Part shown: positions 10,879 through 19,949 of the stretch, piece by piece
How the letters are laid out: every line of letters begins with the position of its first letter
Position numbering within the stretch: position 1 is the stretch's first letter
Source of the DNA: Streptomyces marokkonensis
GTDB taxonomy: Bacteria > Actinomycetota > Actinomycetes > Streptomycetales > Streptomycetaceae
Length of the DNA: 64,000 nucleotides
NCBI RefSeq assembly: GCF_008312835.1
Contig: NZ_VSKS01000008.1
Coordinates: forward strand, 1 to 64,000
Direction: 5' to 3'
Translations under genes and position numbers: made by a program
The notes under the pieces: generated by a model
Told to the model about the DNA's origin: nothing
Databases searched by the model: none
The model's input: the letters and a program-made list of their open reading frames with translations, nothing else

Positions 10879-10919
10879 TGTCGGTGGGATGTCGGTGCTC
10901 TGTCGGTGCTTTGTCGGTG
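10879..10919 (+). promoter_or_regulatory. Four TGTCGGTG direct repeats at 11-bp spacing (candidate SARP box)
   Basis: TGTCGGTG occurs at 10879, 10890, 10901 and 10912, exactly 11 bp apart, ending 21 bp before the ABC ATPase start. SARP regulators bind heptamer direct repeats spaced by one helical turn next to the promoter. A SARP-family gene lies just beyond this exporter operon (start 16048). That it binds here is inference. Confidence 0.65.
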
Positions 10920-10940
10920 GGGGCTGGGAGCGTCATCGGC

Positions 10941-11957
10941 ATGACGCGAAACGACAAGGAACCGGGGAGCGCCGTTTCCGTGCGGGGGCTGGTCAAGCAC
11001 TACGGGGAGACCAGGGCGCTGGACGGGGTCGATCTGGAGGTGCGTGAGGGCACCGTGAGGGGGGTGCTCGGCCCGAACGGGGCCGGGAAGACCACGCTGG
11101 TGCGGATTCTGTCCACCCTTCTCGTACCGACGGCGGGGCACGCCACCGTGGCCGGGTACGACGTGGTCCGGCAGCCGCGGCAGCTGCGCCGGGTGATCGG
11201 GCTGACCGGGCAGTATGCCTCCGTGGACGAGAAGCTCCCGGGCTGGGAGAACCTGTATCTGATCGGGCGGCTGCTCGACCTGTCCCGCAAGGAGGCGCGG
11301 GCCCGCGCCGACGAGCTGCTGGAGCGGTTCTCGCTCACCGAGGCGGCCCGGCGCCCGGCGGCCACGTACTCCGGCGGTATGCGGCGGCGGCTGGACCTGG
11401 CCGCCTCGATGATCGGCCGGCCGGCCGTGCTGTTCCTCGACGAGCCGACCACGGGCCTGGACCCCCGTACCCGCAACGAGGTGTGGGAGGAGGTCAAACG
11501 GCTCGTCGGGGACGGGGTGACGGTGCTGCTGACCACCCAGTACATGGAGGAGGCGGAGCAGCTCGCCTCCGAGCTGACCGTCGTGGACCGGGGCAAGGTC
11601 ATCGCGAGCGGCGGGATCGAGCAGCTCAAGGCCAAGGTGGGCGGCCGCACGCTGCGGGTCCGCCCGGCCGACCCGCTCCAGTTGCGTCCGCTGGCGGACG
11701 CCCTCGACACGCTGGGCATCACCGGGCTCGCCGGCACCACCGTGGACACCGAGCGGGGTGCGGTGCTCGTTCCGGTGCTGAGTGACGAGCAGCTGACCGC
11801 CGTGGTCGGCGCGGTCACCGCGCGCGGGATCACGCTCAGCTCCATCAGCACCGAACTGCCCAGTCTGGACGAGGTGTTCCTGTCCCTCACCGGCCACCGC
11901 GCCAGTGCCCCGCAGGACGCCGTACCCACCGGGACCCGCGAGGAGGTCGCCGCATGA
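10941..11957 (+). CDS. DrrA-type ABC exporter ATPase
   Basis: This 338-residue ATPase starts at ATG 10941. It has Walker A GPNGAGKT (44-51), signature YSGGM, Walker B AVLFLDEP and the following TTGLDP, and an H-loop replaced by TTQYMEEA, which is characteristic of the DrrA/daunorubicin-resistance subfamily (Gln instead of His). The C-terminal part is the DrrA-specific extension ending in SLDEVFLSLTG. It overlaps the permease gene (ATGA), forming a two-gene export operon for a hydrophobic compound. Confidence 0.92.
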   Translation: MTRNDKEPGSAVSVRGLVKHYGETRALDGVDLEVREGTVRGVLGPNGAGKTTLVRILSTLLVPTAGHATVAGYDVVRQPRQLRRVIGLTGQYASVDEKLPGWENLYLIGRLLDLSRKEARARADELLERFSLTEAARRPAATYSGGMRRRLDLAASMIGRPAVLFLDEPTTGLDPRTRNEVWEEVKRLVGDGVTVLLTTQYMEEAEQLASELTVVDRGKVIASGGIEQLKAKVGGRTLRVRPADPLQLRPLADALDTLGITGLAGTTVDTERGAVLVPVLSDEQLTAVVGAVTARGITLSSISTELPSLDEVFLSLTGHRASAPQDAVPTGTREEVAA

Positions 11958-12772
11958 GTGCGAGTGCCCTGACGTCCGGCCTCCGCGCGGACGCGCGCAT
12001 CCCGTTGCGTGCCCATCTGCGGCACACCGGGGCTCTCGTGCGCCGCAATCTGCTGTGGATCCGGCAGGACCCGGAGTCGATGTTCGACGCCGTGCTGTTC
12101 CCGATCGTGTTCACGCTGCTGTTCGTGTACGTCTTCGGCGGCTCGATCGGGCAGTCGCTGGGCGGCGGGCAGGAGGCGTACGTGCAGTACATCGTGCCCG
12201 GCCTGATGGCCATGATGGGCATGAACATGGCCCAGGGAGTGGGCACCGGGTTCAACCAGGACTTCAACACCGGGGTCATGGACCGCTTCCGGTCGCTGCC
12301 GATCGGGCGTGGCTCGGTGCTGTTCGCGAAGATCTCGGTCGAGATGATGCGGATGCTGATCGCCACGGCGATCCTGCTGGTCGTCGGTGTGCTCGTCGGT
12401 TTCGACATCACCGACTGGCCGGGGCTGTTCGCCGCCGTGGGGCTGTCCGCGGTGTTCGGCTCGGCCCTGATGTGGGTCTTCCTCACGCTGGGTGTGGTGA
12501 TGAAGAACGCCCAGTCGGTGCAGGCGATGGGCTTCCTGGTGCTGATGCCGCTGCAGTTCGGCTCGTCGATCTTCGCGCCGCCGCAGTCGATGCCGGGCTG
12601 GCTGCAGAGCTTCACCGAGTACAACCCGCTGTCCGCGCTGGCGGACGCCGCGCGCGGGCTGATGGTGGGCGGTCCGGTCGCGCACGACCTGTGGATGACG
12701 CTGGCCTGGTCGGTGGGGATCACGGCGGTGATGGCGCCGGTCGCGGTCCACAAGTTCCGTACCAAGAGCTGA
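11954..12772 (+). CDS. DrrB-type ABC-2 exporter permease
   Basis: This 272-residue ABC-2 membrane subunit begins in a 4-bp overlap with the ATPase stop. It has about six membrane helices and the DrrB-like features RNLLWIRQDPE near the N-terminus and EYNPLSALADAARGLM near the C-terminus. It pairs with the preceding ATPase. It ends 12 bp from the stop of the convergent SARP gene. Confidence 0.92.
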   Translation: MSASALTSGLRADARIPLRAHLRHTGALVRRNLLWIRQDPESMFDAVLFPIVFTLLFVYVFGGSIGQSLGGGQEAYVQYIVPGLMAMMGMNMAQGVGTGFNQDFNTGVMDRFRSLPIGRGSVLFAKISVEMMRMLIATAILLVVGVLVGFDITDWPGLFAAVGLSAVFGSALMWVFLTLGVVMKNAQSVQAMGFLVLMPLQFGSSIFAPPQSMPGWLQSFTEYNPLSALADAARGLMVGGPVAHDLWMTLAWSVGITAVMAPVAVHKFRTKS

Positions 12773-12784
12773 CCGGCCGACGCG

Positions 12785-15700
12785 TCAGACGAGGGCGACG
12801 GCCTCCTCCACGGTGAGGCCGGCGCCCTCCGCGTACGCGGTCTCGTACGCCGCGTCGCCGAGGGCCTCCCGCGTGCGGGCCTCGGCGAGGGACCGCGCCT
12901 CGCGTTCCGCGCCGACGGGGACGTGACCGGGCGGCAGTCCCGCGTCGGCGGCGCCGAGACAGCGGGCCGCGTCACGGGCGCGCGCACCCCCGTCGAGTCC
13001 CGCGAGGGCGGTCGCGCCCATGGTGAGGTACACCGAGCGCATGTGGGGCGCCATGGCGGCGGACAGCGGATCGCCGGCCTGCCGGAGTGCCTCCCGGACG
13101 ATGACGAGCGCCTGCTCGTCGTTGCCGTCGGCCACCTCCAGCCAGCCCTCGGCGCCGAGGATGAACGCGTCGAAGACGACGTAGTGCGCGATGCGGAACT
13201 CCTCGCGCAGGATCCGCAGTTGCTCGCGCGCCTCGGTGGTCCGCCCGGTCCTGCCCAGCCAGCCGGCCAGAAAGAGCCGGGCGGCGGGCATGGCCTCGTT
13301 GTGGCCGCCGCGCGTGCGGTCGATGACGTCGCGCAGCATCCGCTCACCGCGCTCCCCCTCCCCCGCCTCCAGCAGCACACTGCCCAGGCGGGCGAGGAGC
13401 AGGGCCTTCTGGGCGCGGGCGCCGAGGCGTTCGACGAGTTCGATGGCGGCCCGGTAGTCCGCGGCGGCGGCCTCGTAGGCGCCGCGGCGCTCACGGGCCT
13501 CGCCGCGCGCCGAGAGGGCCTCGGCGGTGCCCCAGGTGTCGCCGAGCCTGCGGTGGATCTCCAGGGCCTCGTCGGCGTCGCGGCGCGCGTCGGCCGCCCA
13601 GTCGCTGCGGTTGGCCAGGAAGTTGGCGCGCATCTGGAGGTTGGAGGCCAGCTCCCAGTCGAACCCGGGAACCTCCCGGCAGGTGCGGACGGCCGCGTCG
13701 ACGACCTCGCGCAGCCGGTCCATGTCGCCGGTCAGCATCACGGCGAACGCCCAGAGCAGGCCGGGCGGGCGGCAGGTCTGCGGCAGGCCCGGCCGGTAGG
13801 TCGCGGCGACGAGGCGCAGCTTGTGCTGGGCCTGCGGGGTCTGCCAGTCGTCCAGTTCGGTGTCCATGCAGGCCATATGGACCAGGTGGACACCGCGCCG
13901 GGCCTCGGCGAGGAGTTCGCCGGTCATGGGGGGCGGGGCGTCGGTGCAGCGCTGCCACAGCGGAGCGGCGGGACGCACCGGCTCGGTGAACGGGTCGGGT
14001 CCGAGGGCCATGACGTCGGCACACCAGTTGCGGGCCTCGACGCGCAGGTCCCGCATCTGCCAGTACCAGGACAGGGAGAGGGTGAGGCACAGCGCCTCCT
14101 GCTCGTCGCGCAGTGCGATGGCGTGGCGCAGGGCGGTGCGCAGGTTCTCGTACTCCCGCTCCAGCCGCTCGATGCCGGCCGCCTGGTCCGGGCCGCGCAG
14201 CAACGGGTCGGTGGTGCGGGCCAGTTCGCGGTAGTGCGTCAGGTGCGCCCGCTCGGCCTCGGCGCGCCGCCCGGACTCGTCGAGGCGTTCGCCCGCGTAC
14301 TCGGCGACCGTCTCCAGGAGCCGGTAGCGCATCTCGCCGTCTCCCGAAGGGGCGGCGACCACCAGGGACTTGTCGACCAGGGAGCCGAGCGCCTCGAGCG
14401 CGGCGGGGCCGCACACGGCCTCGGCGGCGGTGAGGTCGCAACCGCCCGCGAACACCGACAGGCGGCCCAGGACGTCGCGTTCGTCCGCGTCGAGCAGGTC
14501 CCAGGACCAGTCGACGACGGCCCGCAGGGTCTGCTGGCGGGGGCGGACGGTGCGGCTGCCTGAGGTGAGCAGGCGGAAGCGGTCGTCGAGCCGGTCGGCG
14601 ATCTGGCGCGGGGTGAGCATCCGCAGCCGGGCCGCGGCGAGTTCGATGGCCAGGGGCAGTCCGTCGAGGCGGCGGCAGATCTCGGCGCATGCCTCCGGGT
14701 CGTCGTCGGTGGAGAACCCCGGGCGGGCGGCCGCCCCGCGGTCGGCGAGCAGGCGCAGGGCGACCGGCTCGGGCAGGGGCTCCACCGGGCGCAGCAACTC
14801 CCCGCGCACACCGAGGGGTTCGCGGCTGGTGGCGAGGACGGTGAGGCGGGGGCAGCGTTTCAGCAGCGTCTCGGCGAGGTGGGCGGCGGCCTCGACGACG
14901 TGTTCGCAGTTGTCGAGGATCAGCAGCATGCGGCGGGGGCCGCAGTGCTCGGCGAGGCGCTCCACCGGGTCGGCGTGCCGGTCGGCGACGGCTCTCATGC
15001 TCTCGGCGCCGGCGCCGTAGAGGACGGTCTCGCGGGCGCCGACGGCGGTGAGTACGGCCTCGGGGACGTCGTCGGGGTCGTCGACCGGGGCGAGTTCGGC
15101 GAGCCACACGCCGTCGGGGGTGGTCCGCCGTACGGTGTCGGCCGCCTCCTGCGACAGGCGGGTCTTGCCCGCCCCGCCCGGTCCGAGGAGCGTGACCAGA
15201 CGGGCGGCGGCGAGGTCCGCGCGGAGGGTCTCGATGTCGTCCTCGCGGCCGACGAACGAGGTCAGCCGGGCCCTCAGGTTGCCGGGCGGCTCACTCCCCC
15301 GGGTCTCGGCCGCCGGCTCGGGTCTCAGCAGCTCGGCGTGCAACGCGCGCAGTTCGGCGCCCGGGTCGGAGCCGAGACGGTCGGCCAGCAGGCGGCGCAC
15401 GTCCTCGTAGGCGGCCAGGGCCTCGGCGGTGCGGCCCGTGTCGCGCAGGGCGCGCAGCCGCAGCGCCTGGAGGGGCTCGTCGAGGGGGTGACCGTCGCAC
15501 AGCGCGGTCAGCTCGGGCAGGGACCGCTCGGCGTCGCCGAGGGCGAGGGCCGCGGTGTGCCGGGCGCGCAGCACGTCCAGGTGCCGGGTCCCGACGCGGG
15601 CCGCCTCCGCGGTGCGGTCGGGCAGGCCGGCCAGGGCGGGGCCGCCGCGCCACAGGGCGAGGGCGTCGTCCAGTACGACGGCCGCCTTGGCGGCGTCGCC

Positions 15701-16048
15701 GTCGGCCAGGGCGCGCAGGCCCTCGCCGGCCAGCCGCTCGAAGCGGTGCAGGTCGATGTCGTCGGGCGCGGCGGTCAGCCGGTAGCCGCCGTCGACGGAG
15801 GCCACCGCGTCCGCGCCGATCACCCGGCGCAGCCGCCCGACGAGGGCCTGCAGCGCCCCGGTCGCGTCGGCCGGCGGGTCGCCGTCCCACACCTCGTCGA
15901 CCAGCAGGCCCACCGGGACCGTGCGCCCGGGCCGCAGGGCGAGCACGGTCAGCAGCGCGCGCAGCCGCGCCCCGCCGACGGGGACGGCGGTGCCGTCGGG
16001 ACGGAGGGCCTGGGTGGTGCCGAGGATGCGGTAGCGCACGGGGTCCAT
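12785..16048 (-). CDS. AfsR-like SARP regulator with NB-ARC ATPase and TPR domains
   Basis: This 1087-residue regulator starts at ATG 16048. Residues about 1-95 form an OmpR-like winged helix (YRILGTTQALRPDGTAVPVGG...), about 96-245 the bacterial transcriptional activation domain, then an NB-ARC/STAND ATPase with Walker A GPGGAGKT (289-296) and Walker B-like LLILDNCEHV, and a long helical TPR-like C-terminal half. This is the AfsR architecture of SARP activators of secondary metabolism. It lies convergent to the DrrAB pair, whose promoter carries four phased direct repeats of SARP-box type, so that operon is its best visible candidate target. A role in controlling more distant clusters is possible but not visible here. 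Confidence 0.9.
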   Translation of the reverse strand: MDPVRYRILGTTQALRPDGTAVPVGGARLRALLTVLALRPGRTVPVGLLVDEVWDGDPPADATGALQALVGRLRRVIGADAVASVDGGYRLTAAPDDIDLHRFERLAGEGLRALADGDAAKAAVVLDDALALWRGGPALAGLPDRTAEAARVGTRHLDVLRARHTAALALGDAERSLPELTALCDGHPLDEPLQALRLRALRDTGRTAEALAAYEDVRRLLADRLGSDPGAELRALHAELLRPEPAAETRGSEPPGNLRARLTSFVGREDDIETLRADLAAARLVTLLGPGGAGKTRLSQEAADTVRRTTPDGVWLAELAPVDDPDDVPEAVLTAVGARETVLYGAGAESMRAVADRHADPVERLAEHCGPRRMLLILDNCEHVVEAAAHLAETLLKRCPRLTVLATSREPLGVRGELLRPVEPLPEPVALRLLADRGAAARPGFSTDDDPEACAEICRRLDGLPLAIELAAARLRMLTPRQIADRLDDRFRLLTSGSRTVRPRQQTLRAVVDWSWDLLDADERDVLGRLSVFAGGCDLTAAEAVCGPAALEALGSLVDKSLVVAAPSGDGEMRYRLLETVAEYAGERLDESGRRAEAERAHLTHYRELARTTDPLLRGPDQAAGIERLEREYENLRTALRHAIALRDEQEALCLTLSLSWYWQMRDLRVEARNWCADVMALGPDPFTEPVRPAAPLWQRCTDAPPPMTGELLAEARRGVHLVHMACMDTELDDWQTPQAQHKLRLVAATYRPGLPQTCRPPGLLWAFAVMLTGDMDRLREVVDAAVRTCREVPGFDWELASNLQMRANFLANRSDWAADARRDADEALEIHRRLGDTWGTAEALSARGEARERRGAYEAAAADYRAAIELVERLGARAQKALLLARLGSVLLEAGEGERGERMLRDVIDRTRGGHNEAMPAARLFLAGWLGRTGRTTEAREQLRILREEFRIAHYVVFDAFILGAEGWLEVADGNDEQALVIVREALRQAGDPLSAAMAPHMRSVYLTMGATALAGLDGGARARDAARCLGAADAGLPPGHVPVGAEREARSLAEARTREALGDAAYETAYAEGAGLTVEEAVALV

Positions 16049-16261
16049 TCTCTCCGGTGGCGGTCGGAACGGTCATGAGGGCGGTGCGGCCGGCACCGGC
16101 TTCCGGCCGCCGGTCACGGACGCGGGCGCCGGACCGCGGCGGCGGGGCCGCCCCACCCCCCATGGAACCGGCCGCCGGCGCGAGACGTTTTCCCGGTGCG
16201 CCCGGTACCGTCGGGCAGTCCCCCGCGGGTCCCCCGCGTGCCCGACCGTCCAGGGAGCCCC

Positions 16262-17062
16262 ATGACCACCGCCGCCGCCCGTCACAGCGACCGGAGGATC
16301 AGCCCGGTCTTCCTGGGGATCCTGGCCGTCACGGCGGTCACCGGATGGGCCACCTGGACCGGGTTCGCCGCGCAGCCGGGCGTCGCGGTGTTCCTGTTCG
16401 TGACGGCCGCGTGGATCGTCTCCCTGTGCCTGCACGAGTACGCGCACGCGCGCACCGCGCTGCACGGCGGCGACCTCTCGGTCGGCACGAAGGGCTACCT
16501 CACGCTGAACCCGCTGAAGTACACGCACGCCCTGCTGAGCATCGTGCTTCCCGTGGTGTTCGTGATCATGGGCGGTATCGGTCTGCCGGGCGGTGCCGTC
16601 TTCATCGAGCGCGGCCGGATCCGCGGGCGGTGGCGGCACAGCCTGATCTCGGCGGCCGGACCGCTGACGAACGTGCTGTTCGCCGTCGTGTGCACGGCGC
16701 CGTTCTGGCTGGACGCGCTGGACGGCGTGCCGGCGGACTTCCGGTTCGCGCTGGCCTTCCTGGCGCTGCTCCAGGTGACGGCCGCGATCCTGAACTTCCT
16801 GCCGGTGCCGGGGCTGGACGGCTACGGCGTGATCGAGCCCTGGCTGTCGCACGGCGTCCGGCGGCAGGTGGAGCCGTTCGCCCCGTTCGGTCTGCTGTTC
16901 GTGTTCGCGCTGCTGTGGGTGCCCTCGGTGAACGGCGCGTTCTTCGACGTGGTCGACTCGCTGCTGGGGACGCTCGGCATCCACGAGTTCGACACCTACT
17001 GCGGCTACGAACTGTTCCGCTTCTGGCGTGACCCGAGCGGTGTCTGCGAGGTCAGCCCGTGA
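16262..17062 (+). CDS. Site-2 protease family (M50) membrane metalloprotease
   Basis: This 266-residue membrane protein has the zinc-binding HEYAH (residues 58-62) in a hydrophobic segment and a second conserved segment FLPVPGLDGYGV, the Asp ligand region of M50 site-2 proteases. There are about six membrane helices and no PDZ domain. It starts at ATG 16262. Substrates are unknown; family members cleave membrane proteins such as anti-sigma factors. Its end overlaps the next, opposite-strand gene by 11 bp. Confidence 0.85.
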   Translation: MTTAAARHSDRRISPVFLGILAVTAVTGWATWTGFAAQPGVAVFLFVTAAWIVSLCLHEYAHARTALHGGDLSVGTKGYLTLNPLKYTHALLSIVLPVVFVIMGGIGLPGGAVFIERGRIRGRWRHSLISAAGPLTNVLFAVVCTAPFWLDALDGVPADFRFALAFLALLQVTAAILNFLPVPGLDGYGVIEPWLSHGVRRQVEPFAPFGLLFVFALLWVPSVNGAFFDVVDSLLGTLGIHEFDTYCGYELFRFWRDPSGVCEVSP

Positions 17063-17243
17063 CGGAGCCGTCCCGCGACGCCGCCCGCCCCCGCCCCACG
17101 TAGTACCAGGTCATGTTGGACGACAGGCCCGCCAGCAGCACCCACACGACGCCGATGAGCACGCTGCCCCGCACGAAGGAGACGACGGCCGCGGCGACGG
17201 CGAGGAGGCACACGACGAGGGCGTAGAGGGCTAGGCGGGGCAT
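17052..17243 (-). CDS. Small membrane protein, function unknown
   Basis: This 63-residue protein has two hydrophobic helices (about residues 5-23 and 27-50) and a short basic C-terminus. The start is ATG 17243. The coding style matches its neighbours and it is probably real, but I recognise no family. It is convergent with the M50 gene, overlapping by 11 bp. Confidence 0.6.
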   Translation of the reverse strand: MPRLALYALVVCLLAVAAAVVSFVRGSVLIGVVWVLLAGLSSNMTWYYVGRGRAASRDGSVTG

Positions 17244-17309
17244 GGCTGCGGGCTCCTGTCGGGGGACACTGCTGGGGCACTGCTACGGCCTCCAGTGTCC
17301 CCCATCGCC

Positions 17310-18023
17310 TCATACGTCCGTGACGCGGAGCCCGGCGTGCGCCTTGTAGCGGCGGTTGACGGAGATCAGGTTGGCGACCAGCGACTCCACCTGGTGGGCG
17401 TTGCGCAGCCGTCCGGCGAAGACGCCCCGCATGCCGGGGATGCGGCCGGCCAGCGCCTGGACGATCTCCACGTCGGCGCGGACCTCGCCGAGCACCATCA
17501 CATCGGTGTCGATCTCGTCGATCTCCGGGTCCTGGAGCAGCACGGCCGACAGGTGGTGGAAGGCGGCGGTGACCCGGGATTCCGGGAGCAGCGCGGCGGC
17601 CTGCTGGGCGGCGCTGCCCTCCTCCGGCTTCAGCGCGTAGGCGCCCTGCTTGTCGAAGCCGAGCGGGTTGACGCAGTCGACGACGAGCTTGCCCGCCAGC
17701 TCCTCACGCAGGGACTCCAGGGTCTTGCCGTGGCCGTCCCAGGGCACGGCGACGATCACGATGTCGCTGCGGCGGGCGGTCTCGGCGTTGTCGGCGCCCT
17801 CGATGCCGTGGCCGAGCTCCTCGGCGGCGGCCCGCGCGCGCTCGGCGGCCCGGGAGCCGATGATCACCTTCTGGCCGGCCCTGGCGAGCCGGTGGGCCAG
17901 GCCCTTGCCCTGCGGCCCTGTGCCGCCGAGCACGCCGACGACGAGCCCGGACACGTCGGGCAGGTCCCAGGGGTCCTTGGCGGGGGCCTTGGCGGGCTGC
18001 TGTGCGCTGTCGGTAGAGGTCAT
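17310..18023 (-). CDS. npdG: NADPH-dependent F420 reductase (F420:NADP+ oxidoreductase family)
   Basis: This 237-residue protein has a Rossmann nucleotide-binding start VVGVLGGTGPQGKGLAHRLA (about residues 28-47), the NADP-selective VIIGSR segment, and later VVDCVNPLGF and AFHHLSA typical of NPDG-family enzymes. These move hydride between NADPH and deazaflavin F420, supplying F420H2 to reductases. A Lys/Pro/Ala-rich 25-residue N-terminal tail precedes the domain. It appears monocistronic. Confidence 0.88.
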   Translation of the reverse strand: MTSTDSAQQPAKAPAKDPWDLPDVSGLVVGVLGGTGPQGKGLAHRLARAGQKVIIGSRAAERARAAAEELGHGIEGADNAETARRSDIVIVAVPWDGHGKTLESLREELAGKLVVDCVNPLGFDKQGAYALKPEEGSAAQQAAALLPESRVTAAFHHLSAVLLQDPEIDEIDTDVMVLGEVRADVEIVQALAGRIPGMRGVFAGRLRNAHQVESLVANLISVNRRYKAHAGLRVTDV

Positions 18024-18165
18024 GGGCCGACTCTACGTCCGTGACGGCACCGTTTCCGGCCCGCGTGAGCGCCGTCACCAAGGGCGCGGGCGGCTGTCCC
18101 CGGGTCGGGCGAATCCGGGCCGAACAGCGGGACAGGGGGGTGCCGTTGGGGCAGGATGCGGCGGC

Positions 18166-18768
18166 ATGGATGCCGTACGGGTCGCGCTGCTGCGGGACGT
18201 GCTCGCCGGGACGCAGTGGCTGGGCGCCACCCGGCACTTCGCGGGGACACTGCGCGGGTCGGTGGTCGCGCACGGCGGCGGGCTGCTGCTCGTGGGCACA
18301 CCGGAGTACGAGCCGTGGCATCTGGCGGCGCATCTGGTGGACGAGGCCGCATGGTCGGGCACGCCGGAGCTGGCCCCCACGCTCGTACGGCACGACGCGC
18401 GCCCCTCGGACCCCGCGCACCTCGCGGTGGGACCGGGGCGGCTGGAGGCGGCGCGGCGGGGTGAGACGCTGCTGGTGGTGGCGCCCGGGGAGCCGCCCGC
18501 CCCGCTGCTCGAGCGGATCTCCGACGCCCGCCGGGCCGGGGCGACGCTGCTGGCCCTGGGCCCCGGCGAGGGCGAGCTCCCGGCGCTGGCCCACGAGGTC
18601 CTGCCCGTGCCCGACGGCTCCGAGCTGGACCTGGACACCGTGCAGCACCTGGTGAGCGCGGCGGCCGGGGAGAACGCCCTGCCGGCCCGCAGGGGGCCCC
18701 GCCGTTTCCGGGACCGCCTGTCGAGGCTGGCCGACCTGCTGACCGCCCCGCCGCCCACCCGCTGGTAG
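18166..18768 (+). CDS. Conserved actinobacterial protein, function unknown
   Basis: This 200-residue protein starts at ATG 18166; the open frame extends far upstream but that part overlaps the F420 gene in antisense. It has no membrane segment. A segment around residues 120-150 (ERISDARRAGATLLALG, then ALAHEVLPVPDG) resembles part of a SIS sugar-phosphate-binding fold, but that is only a hint. The C-terminus is basic (GPRRFRDRLSRLADLL). It is convergent with the small gene at 18783. Confidence 0.65.
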   Translation: MDAVRVALLRDVLAGTQWLGATRHFAGTLRGSVVAHGGGLLLVGTPEYEPWHLAAHLVDEAAWSGTPELAPTLVRHDARPSDPAHLAVGPGRLEAARRGETLLVVAPGEPPAPLLERISDARRAGATLLALGPGEGELPALAHEVLPVPDGSELDLDTVQHLVSAAAGENALPARRGPRRFRDRLSRLADLLTAPPPTRW

Positions 18769-18782
18769 CGGCCCCGGCGCGG

Positions 18783-19013
18783 TCAGTCGTCGTCGCGTTC
18801 GCCCGCGGGGGCGTCCCGCCACTTGGCGTCGTTCTCCCACTGGAGGTTGCGCTCGCGGGCCGTCTCCATGGCGCGTTCGGCCTCGCTGCGGCTCGCGTAC
18901 GGGCCGAAGCGGTCCTTGGCCGGGCAGTCGGGGCCCTCCTCGACCTTCTTGTGCTCCAGGCAGTAGTACCACTCGCCCGGCTTTCCGACCGTACGCTTCT
19001 TGAACAGGGGCAT
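18783..19013 (-). CDS. Small conserved Streptomyces protein
   Basis: This 76-residue hydrophilic protein starts at ATG 19013. It contains the pattern KPGEWYYCLEHKKVEEGPDCPAKDRFGPY split into short runs, with two Cys, and a C-terminal Glu/Arg-rich helix ERAMETARERN, ending in an acidic tail. I recognise it as a type often annotated next to map in Streptomyces but know no function. It is divergent from map, with 60 bp between. Confidence 0.7.
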   Translation of the reverse strand: MPLFKKRTVGKPGEWYYCLEHKKVEEGPDCPAKDRFGPYASRSEAERAMETARERNLQWENDAKWRDAPAGERDDD

Positions 19014-19073
19014 GACCGGCTCCTTCCGCCACGAGAGATGGTCCCCCGTCGCGCCTGAATTAGACTCGCCGGC

Positions 19074-19931
19074 ATGTCTGGCCAGTCGCTGCTCGTTCCG
19101 GGGGAACTGTCCCCCACCCGTTCCGTGCCCGGGAACATCCGTCGTCCCGAGTACGTCGGCAAGCCCGCCCCCACGCCGTACACCGGGCCGGAGGTGCAGA
19201 CGCCCGAGACGATCGAGGCGATGCGTACCGCCGGCCGGATCGCGGCGCGCGCGATGGGGGAGGCCGCGAAGCTGATCAAGCCCGGTGTGACGACGGACGA
19301 GCTGGACCGGGTGGCGCACGAGTACATGTGCGACCACGGCGCCTACCCCTCGACGCTCGGCTACCGCGGTTTCCCCAAGTCGCTGTGCACGTCGGTCAAC
19401 GAGGTCATCTGCCACGGCATCCCGGACTCGACGGTGCTGCGCGACGGGGACATCGTCAACCTCGACGTGACGGCGTACATCGGCGGGGTGCACGGCGACA
19501 ACAACGCGACCTACCTGGTCGGGGACGTGGACGAGGAGAGCCGGCTGCTGGTCGAGCGGACCCGTGAGTCGCTCGACCGCGCGATCAGGGCGGTCAAGCC
19601 GGGCCGGCAGATCAACATCATCGGCCGGGTGATCGAGTCGTACGCGAAGAGGTTCGGTTACGGGGTGGTGCGCGACTTCACCGGGCACGGGATCAACTCC
19701 TCGTTCCACTCGGGCCTGATCATCCCGCACTACGACAGTCCGCACGCGACGACGGTGATGCAGCCCGGGATGACCTTCACGATCGAGCCGATGCTGACGC
19801 TGGGGACCCACGAGTACGACATGTGGGACGACGGCTGGACGGTCGTGACGAAGGACCGCAGGCGGACGGCGCAGTTCGAGCACACACTGGTGGTGACGGA
19901 CACGGGGGCGGACATCCTGACGCTGCCGTGA
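19074..19931 (+). CDS. map: Methionine aminopeptidase, type I
   Basis: This 285-residue enzyme removes initiator Met from nascent proteins. The metal-binding set is visible: [14 protein letters not shown] (two Asp ligands), [10 protein letters not shown] (His), TIEPM (Glu) and AQFEHT (Glu). An N-terminal extension of about 40 residues with [13 protein letters not shown] is common in actinobacterial type Ib/c forms. The start ATG at 19074 lies in a 60-bp divergent promoter region. The heme oxygenase follows 18 bp after the stop. Confidence 0.95.
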   Translation: MSGQSLLVPGELSPTRSVPGNIRRPEYVGKPAPTPYTGPEVQTPETIEAMRTAGRIAARAMGEAAKLIKPGVTTDELDRVAHEYMCDHGAYPSTLGYRGFPKSLCTSVNEVICHGIPDSTVLRDGDIVNLDVTAYIGGVHGDNNATYLVGDVDEESRLLVERTRESLDRAIRAVKPGRQINIIGRVIESYAKRFGYGVVRDFTGHGINSSFHSGLIIPHYDSPHATTVMQPGMTFTIEPMLTLGTHEYDMWDDGWTVVTKDRRRTAQFEHTLVVTDTGADILTLP

Positions 19932-19949
19932 CCCGCGGGAACCGGACTC

